Source: an uncultured bacterium (lineage in GTDB: Bacteria > Desulfobacterota > Desulfobulbia > Desulfobulbales > Desulfobulbaceae). From it: a stretch of 8,405 nt of DNA. The notes under the pieces were generated by a model that did no database searches, was not told the origin of the DNA, and was given only the letters and a program-made list of their open reading frames with translations. The translations under genes and the position numbers were made by a program. Shown piece after piece: positions 7,917-8,405 of the stretch (position 1 is its first letter; every line of letters begins with the position of its first letter). The stretch is from assembly GCA_903896915.1 (NCBI GenBank), contig CAITZN010000105.1, positions 1 through 8,405 on the forward strand. Direction: 5' to 3'.

Positions 7917-8405
7917 TCAAAATTCATACTGCATCCGCCGATATTGTACCGCTTCAGCGACATGCGCCACACTCAGCGATTCGGCTTCAGCAAGGTCTGC
8001 GATGGTGAGAGCAATTTTGAGGATGCGATGGTAGGCACGGGCCGAGAGCCCGAGGCGGGTAATGGACTGGTTGAGCAGGTCGGCGGAAGCGGCGTCCAGG
8101 CGGCAGTATTTCTTGACATCCTTGGAGCTCATCTGGGCATTGCAGTAGATTTTGGCTGAACCTGCAAACCGTTGCCGTTGCCGCATTCTTGCCTGGTTGA
8201 CGCGATCACGGATGGCAGTAGACGACTCGCCAACAGGCTGGTCGATCAGCTCCTTGACCTGGACGGCAGGCACCTCGATGTGCATATCGATCCGGTCCAA
8301 AAGCGGCCCGGACAACCGACTGCGATAGCGCTGCACCTGAAGCGGACTGCAGGTGCAGGGGCGGACACGATCGCCGAGATAGCCGCAGGGACAAGGATTC
8401 ATCGC
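7917..8405 (-). CDS. comM: YifB/ComM-family Mg-chelatase-like AAA+ ATPase, C-terminal part
   Basis: This is the C-terminal 162 residues of a protein normally about 500 residues long; the N-terminal part and start lie beyond the right edge. Family hallmarks are the cysteine pairs in AMNPCPCGYLGD and RPCTCSP (probably a zinc-binding knot), then RYRSRLSGPLLDRIDMHIEVP with its conserved arginines. The Mg-chelatase C-terminal helical domain follows, with the typical LGLSARAYHRILKIALTIADL segment and ending AVQYRR. In naturally transformable bacteria ComM is a hexameric helicase that drives branch migration of incoming single-stranded DNA; orthologues (YifB) also occur in bacteria not known to be competent. 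The Met at 8402 within AMNPCPC is internal, since this motif sits mid-protein in the family, so it should not be taken as the start. The gene is convergent with the kinase and functionally unrelated to it as far as I can see. The stop is TGA at 7919-7917. Confidence 0.93.
   Translation of the reverse strand, partial: AMNPCPCGYLGDRVRPCTCSPLQVQRYRSRLSGPLLDRIDMHIEVPAVQVKELIDQPVGESSTAIRDRVNQARMRQRQRFAGSAKIYCNAQMSSKDVKKYCRLDAASADLLNQSITRLGLSARAYHRILKIALTIADLAEAESLSVAHVAEAVQYRRMQYEF

Overview
The window looks like a piece of a Gram-negative, probably proteobacterial/Desulfobacterota-type chromosome. The basis is an outer-membrane efflux factor, a lipoprotein periplasmic adaptor and a double-aspartate RND pump, plus a sensor-kinase N-terminus of a style I associate with delta-proteobacterial lineages. 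The taxonomic placement is an impression from protein style, not a database result. It holds five protein genes, two of them cut by the window edges. I see no RNA gene, insertion sequence, CRISPR array, integration site or large repeat. No stretch over 300 bases lacks a gene.

Positions 1-5182 (+ strand) encode a complete tripartite drug/solute efflux system in the order outer-membrane factor (5' truncated) - membrane fusion lipoprotein - RND transporter. The three genes are joined by two 4-base ATGA stop/start overlaps, each with a Shine-Dalgarno sequence inside the preceding gene. They are therefore almost certainly one translationally coupled transcript whose promoter lies upstream of the window. 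The product should be a proton-driven pump spanning both membranes. The substrate cannot be read from sequence.

Positions 5183-5323 are a 141-base spacer with a small inverted repeat and a consensus-like TATAAT box. They precede a long hybrid sensor histidine kinase on the same strand (about 5324-7837): two membrane segments, three PAS domains, HisKA, HATPase and a C-terminal receiver. It is visibly more AT-rich at its 5' end than the efflux operon. It carries no DNA-binding output, so a partner regulator must be elsewhere.

Positions 7838-7916 are a short convergent spacer. The window ends in the C-terminal third of a YifB/ComM-family Mg-chelatase-like AAA+ ATPase on the minus strand, a housekeeping/competence-related gene.

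Overall this is an ordinary and well-preserved efflux plus signalling neighbourhood. I did not find evidence for a previously undescribed system. The points most worth a second look are the efflux/kinase adjacency and the composition shift at their junction.
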